From an uncultured Eubacteriales bacterium (GTDB lineage Bacteria > Bacillota > Clostridia > Oscillospirales > Oscillospiraceae): DNA of 27,627 bases. The stretch spans positions 1 to 27,627 of the forward strand of contig URGL01000032.1 in NCBI GenBank assembly GCA_900547405.1. The letters are read 5' to 3'. The position numbers were made by a program, and so were the translations under genes. This document shows, in pieces, positions 6,907-14,443 of the stretch (the stretch's first letter is position 1; each line of letters begins with the position of its first letter). Under the pieces are notes generated by a model. That model was not told the DNA's origin and ran no database searches. It worked only from the letters and a program-made list of their open reading frames with translations.

Positions 6907-8403
6907 TTATTCGTCCTTGGCCCAGCCGTAGGCGCACTTGACGGCCTTGCTCCAGCCCTTGATCTTGGCGGCACGGTCCTCCTCGGTGATCTTCGGATGG
7001 AAGACCCGGTCAATGGCCCGGTTGCGGACAACGTCTTCCTTATTGGACCAGTAGCCCACAGCCAGCCCCGCCAGATAGGCGGCACCCATAGCGGTGGTTT
7101 CCACACAGGTAGGCCGCTGGACAGGGGCTCCGGAGATATCGGACTGCATCTGCATCAGCAGGTTGTTGGCGGAAGCGCCGCCGTCTACATTCAGGGCCGT
7201 CAGCTTGATACCGGAGTCCGCCTGCATAGCGACCAGAATGTCGTTGACCTGATAGGCCAGAGATTCCATGGTGGCACGAATGATGTGATTCTTATTGACA
7301 CCCCGGGTAATGCCCACGATGGTGCCCCGGGCGTACTGATCCCAGTGGGGCGCACCCAGGCCCGTGAAAGCGGGAACCACATAGCAGCCGTTGGTGTCCT
7401 TCACCTTACCGGCATAGTACTCGGAGTCGGGAGCGGATTCCAGAAGCTTCAGCTCATCCCGGAGCCACTGGATGGCAGCCCCCGCTACAAAGACGGAGCC
7501 CTCCAGGGCGTATTCCACCTTGCCGTCCAAGCCCCAGGCGATGGTCGTGACCAGTCCGTTTTTCGAGAAGACGGGCTTCTCGCCGGTATTCATCAGCAGG
7601 AAGGCACCGGTGCCGTAGGTATTCTTGGCCTCGCCGGGATGATAGCAGGCCTGGCCGAAGAGGGCGGACTGCTGATCTCCGGCGGCGCCGCCGATCTTGA
7701 TGGGGCCGCCCAGCAGCGACGGATCCGTCTCCCCATAGACGCAGCTGGAGGGCATGGGGGTAGGCAGCATGCACTTGGGAATATCCAGCTCTGCCAGGAT
7801 CTCATCGTCCCACTGGAGAGTGTTGATGTTGAAGAGCATGGTCCGGGAGGCGTTGGAATAATCGGTGACATGGACCTTGCCGCCGGTGAGCTTCCAGATC
7901 AGCCAGGTCTCCACGGTGCCGAAGAGCAGCTCACCCCGCTGGGCCCGCTCCCGGACACCGGGGACATTCTCCAGAATCCAGCGGATCTTGGTGCCGGAGA
8001 AGTAGGCATCGATGACCAGGCCGGTCTTGGCCCGGAAGGTATCGGTCAGGCCCTTTTCCTTCAGGCTGTCGCAGTACTCGCTGGTGCGGCGGCACTGCCA
8101 GACAATGGCATGGTATACAGGCTCTCCGGTTTTCTTATCCCAGACAATGGCGGTTTCCCGCTGGTTGGTGATGCCGATGGCGGCAATGTCGGCAGCGGTA
8201 GCGCCGATTTTCTGCATCGCCTCAACGGCAACGCCCAGCTGAGTTGCCCAGATCTCATTTGCGTCATGCTCCACCCAGCCGGGCTTGGGGAAAATCTGGG
8301 TGAACTCCCGCTGAGAGACGCTGCACATTTCGCCGTGCTCATTGAAGAGGATGCAGCGGTTGGATGTGGTACCCGCGTCCAGGGCCATGATGTACTTTGC
8401 CAT
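6907..8403 (-). CDS. glpK: Glycerol kinase GlpK
   Basis: This 498-residue FGGY kinase phosphorylates glycerol to sn-glycerol-3-phosphate with ATP. It shows the phosphate-1 motif LDAGTTSNR (8-16), the glycerol-site stretch WVEHD (43-47), ITNQRET (78-84), and GAAGDQQSALFGQ (239-251) with the catalytic base D243. ATG 8403 follows AAGGAGG at proper distance; the open frame to 8445 is discounted. In low-GC Firmicutes GlpK is activated by HPr phosphorylation of a His in a YHFYG-type loop just before GDQQ. Here that loop reads DPSLLGG (227-233), without His. The gene follows glpP by 81 bases with no intervening terminator. Confidence 0.96.
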   Translation of the reverse strand: MAKYIMALDAGTTSNRCILFNEHGEMCSVSQREFTQIFPKPGWVEHDANEIWATQLGVAVEAMQKIGATAADIAAIGITNQRETAIVWDKKTGEPVYHAIVWQCRRTSEYCDSLKEKGLTDTFRAKTGLVIDAYFSGTKIRWILENVPGVRERAQRGELLFGTVETWLIWKLTGGKVHVTDYSNASRTMLFNINTLQWDDEILAELDIPKCMLPTPMPSSCVYGETDPSLLGGPIKIGGAAGDQQSALFGQACYHPGEAKNTYGTGAFLLMNTGEKPVFSKNGLVTTIAWGLDGKVEYALEGSVFVAGAAIQWLRDELKLLESAPDSEYYAGKVKDTNGCYVVPAFTGLGAPHWDQYARGTIVGITRGVNKNHIIRATMESLAYQVNDILVAMQADSGIKLTALNVDGGASANNLLMQMQSDISGAPVQRPTCVETTAMGAAYLAGLAVGYWSNKEDVVRNRAIDRVFHPKITEEDRAAKIKGWSKAVKCAYGWAKDE

Positions 8404-8484
8404 AATTTTTTGCCTCCTTGTATAATGAAATTGTTCATTTTGCACATTTGTAATCTATGTGGATCCTCAAAAAATAGAACCGCC

Positions 8485-9048
8485 TCACATATCCCAGACA
8501 GCGCCAGCCGTACTGGAGATGGCCAGAGCCCCAGCCTCCAGGGCCTGCAGGACCTCCTGCTTCTCGGTAATGAGACCTCCCGCCAGCACCGGCAGTCCCG
8601 TCAGGTTCCGGACCTTGCGGATGATGGTAGGCATAAGCCCCGGCAGGATGTCGATGGCATCCGGCTGAAAGGTCTTGACGCTGAGCAGGGCCTCCAGAGC
8701 CATGGAATCAATGACAAACGTCCGGAAGATGGCAATCATCCCCAGCTCCTTGGCCCGCTGGAGCATATTGACCCGGGTGGAAATGATTCCGTCCGCTCCG
8801 GTGGTGTTGTGGAGGAAATCCACGCTGACCTCCTTGCAGGACAGGCCGGTGATCAGGTCCGCATGGACAATGGCCAGCTTCCCGGCCTTCTTGATGCGCT
8901 CCACGATCCCGCCGATGCCGCAAATGTCTCCATAGAGCACGAACACCACTGACGGCTCCGCCTTCAGGCAGCGCTCCAACCCCGTTTCATCCCGGATCGC
9001 CGCAATGATGGGGTTTTCCTGCAAGCGCTTATAGAGTCTTGCGTCCAT
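8485..9048 (-). CDS. glpP: Glycerol-3-phosphate-responsive antiterminator GlpP
   Basis: This 187-residue TIM-barrel-like protein matches the GlpP/YgcP antiterminator family. Segments such as NPIIAAIRD (12-20), AIVHADLITGL, GADGIISTR, IDILPGLMP and LPVLAGGLIT occupy their family positions. In Bacillus, GlpP with glycerol-3-phosphate binds glp leader mRNA and prevents termination. ATG 9048 starts at the family N-terminus. Its only close ribosome site is weak (AAAGGA touching the start, GGGGAG further upstream), so the start is less certain than others. It is the first gene of the operon and is preceded by its own leader terminator at 9083-9133, so it probably controls its own transcription together with glpK and glpF. 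Confidence 0.93.
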   Translation of the reverse strand: MDARLYKRLQENPIIAAIRDETGLERCLKAEPSVVFVLYGDICGIGGIVERIKKAGKLAIVHADLITGLSCKEVSVDFLHNTTGADGIISTRVNMLQRAKELGMIAIFRTFVIDSMALEALLSVKTFQPDAIDILPGLMPTIIRKVRNLTGLPVLAGGLITEKQEVLQALEAGALAISSTAGAVWDM

Positions 9049-9082
9049 TCCTTTTCCATCTCCCCTTTGATGCCCTGAACAC

Positions 9083-9133
9083 AAAAAGCATGGAAAACAA
9101 CGCGGGGGCTCTTCACTCCGCTTGTTCCCATGC
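9083..9133 (-). terminator. Leader terminator of the glp operon (probable GlpP target)
   Basis: On the - strand GCATGGGAACAAGCGG (9133-9118) pairs with CCGCGTTGTTTTCCATGC (9105-9088), with small internal mismatches, and runs directly into TTTTTGTG (9087-9080). It lies between the promoter and glpP. Such leader terminators are where GlpP acts; GlpP control at this site is inference. Confidence 0.8.
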
Positions 9134-9176
9134 TCAACGCTCCGGGCAAGATATTCAGTTGCCTTCGTTTGACTGT

Positions 9177-9205
9177 ATTCTACCAGTTGTGTACAAAAAA
9201 GTCAA
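9177..9205 (-). promoter_or_regulatory. Sigma-A promoter of the glp operon
   Basis: On the - strand TTGACT (9205-9200) and TAGAAT (9182-9177) are separated by exactly 17 bases. The start of transcription would fall near 9170, giving a leader of about 120 bases that contains the terminator at 9083-9133. The 9049-9367 gap between glpP and the GNAT remnant holds this promoter, the leader and the repeats at 9220-9270; no gene is seen in it. Confidence 0.85.
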
Positions 9206-9219
9206 TAGATAATAAGCAC

Positions 9220-9270
9220 TTTTTGTAGAAAATGTTGTACAAATGTGGACAGGATTTTTTGTAGAAAATG
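9220..9270. repeat. Two 15-bp direct repeats flanking a TTGTACAA palindrome
   Basis: TTTTTGTAGAAAATG occurs exactly at 9220-9234 and 9256-9270, offset by 36 bp. The palindrome TTGTACAA sits at 9235-9242, right after the first copy. They lie just upstream of the glp -35 box, and a related TTGTGTACAA occurs inside the promoter spacer. A protein-binding region is plausible; no regulator can be named. Confidence 0.6.
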
Positions 9271-9367
9271 GGGATCTGACTTTTGCTGCGTCAAGCCCCA
9301 GATAAAGTCTGGACTTTTCCTCTTATCGGCGGTAAAATCTGTCTATAAAAGTGCCGGAGGTCAAGTC

Positions 9368-9585
9368 ATGAACACAGCCACTGAAAAAATACGCCAAGCC
9401 ACCCCCGCCGACCTCTCCCGCATTGCGGAAATCCTGGTCTTCGACAAGCGGATCACCTGTGGGCCATTGAGAAAAACACAAGGGCCATTGCCTTTTATGA
9501 GGCCCATGGGTTTCAGCTGACTGGAGAAAAGGCATTCGAAGAGGGAACCACGGAATACTTGGTAAGAATGGAATGGAAGCCTTAA
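9368..9585 (+). pseudogene. GNAT N-acetyltransferase remnant, internally deleted
   Basis: ATG 9368, after a good GGAGG site, begins a GNAT N-terminus (MNTATEKIRQATPADLSRIA, then EILVFDKR). Near 9441-9453 the sense switches to another frame, which reads ADHLWAIEKNTRAIAFYEAH and continues GFQLTGEKAFEEGTTEYLVR to TAA 9583-9585. That is the typical C-terminal end of an acetyltransferase (N..A..FYE..GF). The central part with the acetyl-CoA binding Q/RxxGxG/A loop is missing, so the gene is broken by deletion plus frameshift and cannot encode an active enzyme. Confidence 0.85.
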
Positions 9586-9598
9586 CCGTCATATAGAA

Positions 9599-9625
9599 AA
9601 ATCCGGCCACCCCGCGGCCGGATTT
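9599..9625 (-). terminator. Terminator of the PF06541 gene at 9635
   Basis: A perfect 10-bp stem AAATCCGGCC/GGCCGGATTT (9599-9608 with 9616-9625) has a seven-base loop and on the - strand is followed by TTCTATAT. It directly follows the stop of the - strand gene at 9635. Confidence 0.85.
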
Positions 9626-9634
9626 CTCCATTGT

Positions 9635-10675
9635 TTAGCGAAACACCATATTGGCAAATATCCGCTCCATGCGGCTATTGGGGAACCTTGCGTCAATAAA
9701 GGCCCAGAAGGCATTGGCGGCAGGGATGGCATCCACCCGCTGGGACCAGCGGAAGACGGCGATCAGGGTCACGGCGCAGTCGAAGACGAAAAAGGCCGTC
9801 AAGGCCCAGGTGAGGATCTTTCCCACCTTATTGGGAATTTTCAAAATCAGCTGGGCCATCATGGGATACAGGTTCTTCACCCAGAAAATGCCCAAAAAGC
9901 CCCAGAACACGGAGTATATCAGGCAGATACGGCCGTTGATGTTAAAGGGCATATGGCTGTAGTCCCAGCTGACGGAGCCGAAGAGCATCTCCTGGGCCCA
10001 GGAGCAGAAGTATTCCAGGGCGCTGCCCACCAGGAAGCCTCCCAGGAAGGACAGCCATCTGCCCCGGTTCCGGTAGCGGTAAAGGGCAACGGTCAGCACC
10101 AGGGCACCGGCTCCATAGACCATATTGAAGGGTCCATACACCAGGCCGGACCGGCTCTCAATGTAGCCATTGGTCAGCAAACACCAAAGGAGCTCAATCA
10201 CAACGCCGCCAAAGCAGCCGATAAAGCACACGAGAAGCAGCTTGTAGAGATTCATCCCCGAAGCGAAGTGGCCCCTCCGGGTCTCCTCCAGGTCGATGAC
10301 GGAGTTTGCCGGTGGCTTCAGCCGGAAGTGGGGCTGCCGGGTCAGATCGTCCCACCGGGCAGAGAGCTCGTCGGACCGCTCCAGCAGCTGCTGGCTGGCC
10401 TTGGCCACATTCACTGCCGCCCGCCGCTGGGAGCGAAGCCGGACCATGACGGTCTTGCCGTAGGCCTCCGGATCCTCCGCCTGGGCCAGATCCTCGTAGA
10501 GGCTCTCCACCGTTGGCTTTTCGGCAGCCAGGGTGGCCAGCAGGGCCTGGCTCTCCGCTTCCTCCGGAGATACCACGTCATCTTCTGTAATGGCATCAAA
10601 TTCCCGCAGAGCCTTTTTCCATTTTTTTACCTTCTCCCGGGCAAGGCGCTTGCCCGCTCTTTTCTTTCCCGCCAT
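9635..10675 (-). CDS. PF06541-family membrane protein with charged N-terminal extension
   Basis: This 346-residue protein has a highly charged N-terminus (basic 1-25, then acidic and helical to about 135) followed by a membrane domain of about six segments. The domain carries the PF06541 (CmpB-like, annotated as putative ABC transporter permease) marks: an acidic residue in the first segment (GGVVIELLW, E161), GPFNMVYGAG (181-190) and WDYS (237-240) followed by NINGRICL. No ABC ATPase is adjacent, so a permease role is unproven. The frame is open to 10858, but ATG 10675 begins the typical N-terminus. It is divergent from a second PF06541 gene at 10851. The extension is absent in that partner. 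Confidence 0.8.
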   Translation of the reverse strand: MAGKKRAGKRLAREKVKKWKKALREFDAITEDDVVSPEEAESQALLATLAAEKPTVESLYEDLAQAEDPEAYGKTVMVRLRSQRRAAVNVAKASQQLLERSDELSARWDDLTRQPHFRLKPPANSVIDLEETRRGHFASGMNLYKLLLVCFIGCFGGVVIELLWCLLTNGYIESRSGLVYGPFNMVYGAGALVLTVALYRYRNRGRWLSFLGGFLVGSALEYFCSWAQEMLFGSVSWDYSHMPFNINGRICLIYSVFWGFLGIFWVKNLYPMMAQLILKIPNKVGKILTWALTAFFVFDCAVTLIAVFRWSQRVDAIPAANAFWAFIDARFPNSRMERIFANMVFR

Positions 10676-10709
10676 GGTGAAACAGGTCCTTTCCTTGACA
10701 AAATGATAG

Positions 10710-10738
10710 AGTATGCTACGAAGAGAATCGAAAGTTAA
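10710..10738 (-). promoter_or_regulatory. Promoter of the PF06541 gene at 9635 (probable)
   Basis: On the - strand TTAACT (10738-10733) and CATACT (10715-10710) are 17 bases apart. Each matches the sigma-A consensus moderately. They lie 35 bases upstream of the start codon. Confidence 0.5.
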
Positions 10739-10789
10739 GCTGAACTGTCCATGAATAGAATGTGAATAAATAAAAAAAGAATTATTGGG

Positions 10790-10818
10790 TTGACTATTGA
10801 AAAAATTCGTGATAAAAC
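10790..10818 (+). promoter_or_regulatory. Promoter of the PF06541 gene at 10851
   Basis: TTGACT (10790-10795) and TAAAAC (10813-10818) are separated by 17 bases and lie 32 bases before ATG 10851, in the divergent region between the two PF06541 genes. Confidence 0.75.
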
Positions 10819-10850
10819 TGTTCAAAAGAGAGGTTTTAGGAGGTTTTTCT

Positions 10851-11585
10851 ATGAGCATTTTCCTAACCCTGGCCTACCTGTTCTTCATAGGCAGTGTGCT
10901 CGGCTGGGTCATCGAACTGCTGTTCCGCAACATTGTACACCACAACAAGAAGTGGGTCAACCCCGGATTTTGCACCGGCCCCTATCTTCCCATCTACGGC
11001 TTCGGACTGTGCACCCTGTATCTGCTGGCGAGCCTGGAAAAGTACGAGGTGATCTCGAACCCCATCGTCAACAAGATCGTGCTGTTTGTCCTGATGGCCA
11101 TTGGAATGACCCTCATCGAATACATTGCGGGTCTGTTCTGCCTGAAATATTTCAAGGTCATGCTGTGGGATTATTCCGACCTCTGGGGCAATGTTCAGGG
11201 GCTCATCTGTCCCCTGTTCTCCTTCTTCTGGGCGGTGCTGGGTGCCCTCTACTATTTTCTGGTCCACCCCTACATTCTGAGCGGTCTCGACTGGCTGTCC
11301 CGGAATCTGGCCTTCTCCTTCTTCATCGGTATGTTCTTCGGGGTGTTCATCATCGATGTGTGCCACTCCGCCAACCTGGTGGTAAAGCTGAAAGCCCTGG
11401 CCGAGGAAAACCAGATCGTGGTCCGCTACGAGGCCGTCAAGAAGCACATCCGGGAGAACTTCGAGGAGAGCAACAAGCGGCTCAAATACAATTTCTTCCG
11501 GCCCTTCCACGATGAGCACACCCTGGCTGAACGGCTGAAGGAAATGCAGGAAAAATTGGAAAAGTACAAATTAAGCGCAAAATAA
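10851..11585 (+). CDS. PF06541-family membrane protein (short form)
   Basis: This 244-residue protein is almost entirely membrane domain from residue 1, then a charged helical C-terminus from about 190. It has the same marks as its divergent neighbour: acidic E22 in GWVIELLFR, GPYLPIYGFG (43-52), WDYS (106-109) and NVQGLICPLFSFFW. ATG 10851 has a perfect AGGAGG seven bases ahead; the upstream in-frame TTG at 10797 falls within the promoter and is rejected. The family is usually called a putative ABC transporter permease, but no partner ATPase is encoded here. The two divergent copies have the same core and very different soluble ends, suggesting paralogues with distinct cytoplasmic partners. 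Confidence 0.82.
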   Translation: MSIFLTLAYLFFIGSVLGWVIELLFRNIVHHNKKWVNPGFCTGPYLPIYGFGLCTLYLLASLEKYEVISNPIVNKIVLFVLMAIGMTLIEYIAGLFCLKYFKVMLWDYSDLWGNVQGLICPLFSFFWAVLGALYYFLVHPYILSGLDWLSRNLAFSFFIGMFFGVFIIDVCHSANLVVKLKALAEENQIVVRYEAVKKHIRENFEESNKRLKYNFFRPFHDEHTLAERLKEMQEKLEKYKLSAK

Positions 11586-11706
11586 CCCTCTCTCGGGAGA
11601 GGGTGGAACGGGCGCAGCCCGGGACGGGTGTGGGGCGGCTTCCGGAACCGGCTTGGGTACCGCCCCTCTTCCGGCCCTGGGGGGCCACCTTCCCCCAAGG
11701 GAAGGT
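11585..11706. repeat. Hairpin-rich non-coding element upstream of ftsH
   Basis: Three hairpins fall within 122 bases: ACCCTCTC/GAGAGGGT at 11585-11604, GGGGCGG/CCGCCCC at 11632-11666, and ACCTTCCC/GGGAAGGT at 11687-11706. None has a T-tract, so they are not ordinary terminators. The composition resembles interspersed palindromic elements I associate with Oscillospiraceae intergenic regions. Only one copy is in the window, so repeat status is inferred. Confidence 0.5.
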
Positions 11707-11728
11707 AAGGGAGGAAAGGAGATAACAA

Positions 11729-13543
11729 ATGAACGAAGTCAAACAGCCAAAGAAGCCACTGATGTGGTACTACAGCGTGGTGCTGATCGCCATTCTGCTG
11801 TTCAACGTACTGGTGATGCCCATGATCGCCGATATGAAAATCAAGGAAGTGGACTACGGCACCTTTATGTCCATGACCGAGCAAAAGGACATTGGACGGG
11901 TAGAAATCCAGGACAATCAGATTCTTTTCACCAACAAGGACGATTCCCAGATCTTCAAAACCGGTCTGCTGGACGATCCGGGCCGGACAGAGCGGCTCTA
12001 TGAAGCCGGGGCCCAATTCAGCGGAGAGATCGTGGAGGAGACTTCCCCCATCCTCAATTTCTTCCTCTACGTCATGCTTCCTCTGATTATCTTTACGGGG
12101 CTGGGCCAGATCCTGTCCCGGAAGATGATGGACAAAATGGGCGGCCCCAACGCCATGACCTTCAACATGGGCAAGTCCAGTGCCAAGGTCTACGTCAAGT
12201 CCTCCGACGGCATCCGGTTTTCTGATGTAGCCGGAGTGGACGAGGCAGAAGAAAGCCTGACGGAAATCGTCAACTACCTTCATGACCCCTCCAAATATCG
12301 GGAAATCGGTGCCACCATGCCCAAGGGCGTGCTGCTGGTGGGCCCTCCGGGCACCGGTAAGACCATGCTGGCCAAAGCCGTAGCCGGTGAGGCGGACGTG
12401 CCCTTCTTCTCTATCTCCGGCTCGGAATTCGTAGAGATGTTCGTGGGCATGGGTGCCAGCAAGGTCCGGGACCTCTTCAAGCAGGCCAAGGAAAAGGCTC
12501 CCTGCATCGTTTTCATTGACGAGATCGATGCCATCGGTCAGAAGCGCTCCGGCGGAGCCATGGGCGGCAACGACGAGCGGGAGCAGACCCTGAACCAGCT
12601 GCTCACAGAAATGGACGGCTTTGAAGGAAACTCCGGCGTTATGATCCTGGCCGCCACCAACCGGCCCGAATCCCTGGATCCCGCCCTGACCCGTCCCGGC
12701 CGGTTTGACCGCCGGGTGCCCGTAGAGCTGCCGGACCTGAAGGGCCGGGAGGCCATTTTGAAGGTCCACGCCAAGAAGGTAAAGCTGGCCGAGGATGTGG
12801 ATTTCAGCGTCATCGCCCGGATGGCCTCCGGTGCCAGCGGCGCGGAGCTGGCCAACATCGTCAACGAGGCCGCCCTGCGGGCGGTGCGGGACGGCCGGAA
12901 GTTCGCCACCCAGGCAGACCTGGAGGAATCCATTGAGGTGGTCATTGCCGGCTACCAGAAGAAAAACGCCATCCTCACCGACAAGGAGAAGCTGGCCGTC
13001 AGCTACCACGAAATCGGCCACGCCCTGGTCGCCGCCCTACAGACCCACTCTGCCCCGGTACAGAAAATCACCATCATTCCCCGGACCTCCGGCGCTTTGG
13101 GCTACACCATGCAGGTAGAGGAGGGTAACCACTACCTGATGACCAAGGAGGAGCTGGAAAACAAGATCGCCACCCTCACCGGTGGCCGTGCTGCCGAGGA
13201 AATCGCCGTGGGCGCTGTCTCCACCGGCGCTTCCAACGACATTGAGCAGGCCACCAAGCTGGCCCGGGCCATGATCACCCGCTACGGCATGAGCGACCAA
13301 TTTGACATGGTGGCCCTGGAAACCGTCACCAACCAGTACCTGGGCGGCGACACCAGTCTCGCCTGCTCCGCCGAGACCCAGACCAAAATCGACTCTCTGG
13401 TGGTAGAGCTGGTGAAGAAGGAGCACGAAAAGGCTTTGAAGCTCCTTACCGAGAATCGGGACAAGCTGGAATCTCTCTCCCGCCACCTTTATGAGAAGGA
13501 AACCATTACCGGCGACGAATTCATGGAGCTGCTGAATCAATGA
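11729..13543 (+). CDS. ftsH: ATP-dependent zinc metalloprotease FtsH
   Basis: This 604-residue membrane-anchored AAA+ protease degrades damaged or short-lived membrane and cytosolic proteins. It has two N-terminal membrane segments (about 14-34 and 109-127) around a small extracytoplasmic domain. The AAA module carries Walker A GPPGTGKT (205-212), Walker B FIDEID (263-268) and a second region of homology ATNRPESLDPALTRPGRFDR (309-328). The zinc protease motif is HEIGH (427-431), an acceptable form of HExxH. ATG 11729 follows GGAAAGGAG. The length is close to the usual 600-650, lacking a long C-terminal tail. Its stop overlaps the GT8 start by four bases (ATGA), so the two are translationally coupled. 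Confidence 0.95.
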   Translation: MNEVKQPKKPLMWYYSVVLIAILLFNVLVMPMIADMKIKEVDYGTFMSMTEQKDIGRVEIQDNQILFTNKDDSQIFKTGLLDDPGRTERLYEAGAQFSGEIVEETSPILNFFLYVMLPLIIFTGLGQILSRKMMDKMGGPNAMTFNMGKSSAKVYVKSSDGIRFSDVAGVDEAEESLTEIVNYLHDPSKYREIGATMPKGVLLVGPPGTGKTMLAKAVAGEADVPFFSISGSEFVEMFVGMGASKVRDLFKQAKEKAPCIVFIDEIDAIGQKRSGGAMGGNDEREQTLNQLLTEMDGFEGNSGVMILAATNRPESLDPALTRPGRFDRRVPVELPDLKGREAILKVHAKKVKLAEDVDFSVIARMASGASGAELANIVNEAALRAVRDGRKFATQADLEESIEVVIAGYQKKNAILTDKEKLAVSYHEIGHALVAALQTHSAPVQKITIIPRTSGALGYTMQVEEGNHYLMTKEELENKIATLTGGRAAEEIAVGAVSTGASNDIEQATKLARAMITRYGMSDQFDMVALETVTNQYLGGDTSLACSAETQTKIDSLVVELVKKEHEKALKLLTENRDKLESLSRHLYEKETITGDEFMELLNQ

Positions 13544-14340
13544 ATCTGCTGTTCTGCATCAATCAAAAATTTCAGCCCCTGCTGCTCCAATGCCTACGCT
13601 CCATCGCCAGCAAGGGCGGGGAGCCGGAGTATGACGTCTATATCCTCCACTCGGACCTGGGGGAGACGGATCGGGCTGCCATCCGGGCCCAGGCCCCCGA
13701 CTGCTTCCGGATCCACTTTGTTGCCGTAGATCCCAAGGAATTCGACGGTTTCCCCGAAAGCAAGCGCTACCCCCGCCAGATCTACTACCGGCTGGCAGCC
13801 CCTCTGCTGCTGCCGGAAACCCTGGACCGGATCCTCTATCTGGATGTGGACACCATCGTCATCAACCCCCTGCGGGAATTCTATGACACGGATTTCGAAG
13901 GCAGCGGCTACATTGCCTGCACCCACATCCGGGAGGCTCTGACAAAATTCAACGATCACCGTCTGAAGGTCCCGGAGAACTCCCCCTATGTGAACACCGG
14001 CGTCATGCTCCTGAATCTCCCCAAGCTGCGTGGCTGCCTGACCATGGAGGCCATCAAGGAAACCGCCCTGAAAAAGGTGGACTCCTTCCTTCTGCCGGAC
14101 CAGGACCTGCTGACCGTCCTCCATGGCGATCTCATCAAACTGGCCGATACCCAACGATATAACCTCAGTGACCGGATCCTGAATCTCTACAATATGGCCC
14201 CGAACCGTCCCAAGCATGATGAAGCCTGGGTCCGGAAAAATGCCGTGATCCTCCACTTCTGCGGCAAAAACCGGCCTTGGCTGCCCCACTATGTGGGCAC
14301 CCTGGGCGTGTTTTATCGGGAGCTGGTGGAGGGTCAATAG
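13540..14340 (+). CDS. Family 8 glycosyltransferase
   Basis: This 266-residue GT8 enzyme transfers a hexose from a nucleotide sugar with retention of configuration. It has the metal-binding DxD in ILYLDVDTIVINPL (D102-V-D104), the acceptor-side motif YVNTGVMLLNL (150-160) and the C-terminal HFCGKNRPW (239-247), a variant of the usual HFxGxxKPW. There is no signal peptide or membrane segment, so it acts on the cytosolic face, probably on a lipid-linked or cell-surface glycan precursor. The start overlaps the ftsH stop by four bases. The sugar and acceptor cannot be told from sequence, and nothing shows a functional link to FtsH beyond coupling. Confidence 0.9.
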   Translation: MNLLFCINQKFQPLLLQCLRSIASKGGEPEYDVYILHSDLGETDRAAIRAQAPDCFRIHFVAVDPKEFDGFPESKRYPRQIYYRLAAPLLLPETLDRILYLDVDTIVINPLREFYDTDFEGSGYIACTHIREALTKFNDHRLKVPENSPYVNTGVMLLNLPKLRGCLTMEAIKETALKKVDSFLLPDQDLLTVLHGDLIKLADTQRYNLSDRILNLYNMAPNRPKHDEAWVRKNAVILHFCGKNRPWLPHYVGTLGVFYRELVEGQ

Positions 14341-14354
14341 GCTCTCAATGCCAC

Positions 14355-14393
14355 AAAAAAGCAGACACCCACGCTTTTGTGAGTGTCTGCTTT
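14355..14393. terminator. Bidirectional terminator (GT8 / ABC ATPase)
   Basis: GCAGACAC-C-CAC (14361-14372) pairs with GTG-A-GTGTCTGC (14379-14390), extended by AAA/TTT. On the - strand it is followed by TTTTTT, a strong tail for the ABC ATPase gene; on the + strand by TTTCCTG for the GT8 gene. Confidence 0.88.
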
Positions 14394-14401
14394 CCTGTTA
14401 T

Positions 14402-14430
14402 AGGAGCTGCCTCTTTGCAAGGCAGCTCCT
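14402..14430. terminator. Second hairpin in the convergent gap
   Basis: AGGAGCTGCCT (14402-14412) pairs perfectly with AGGCAGCTCCT (14420-14430) around a seven-base loop. There is no T-tract on either side. It precedes the stronger terminator at 14355-14393 for - strand transcripts and may act as a 3'-end stabiliser. Confidence 0.55.
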
Positions 14431-14443
14431 TGTCATACGATTC

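Noticed and set aside
10695..10724. TTGACA at 10695-10700 as a + strand promoter
   Set aside because: No -10 box at a usable distance; the + strand gene has a better promoter at 10790-10818.
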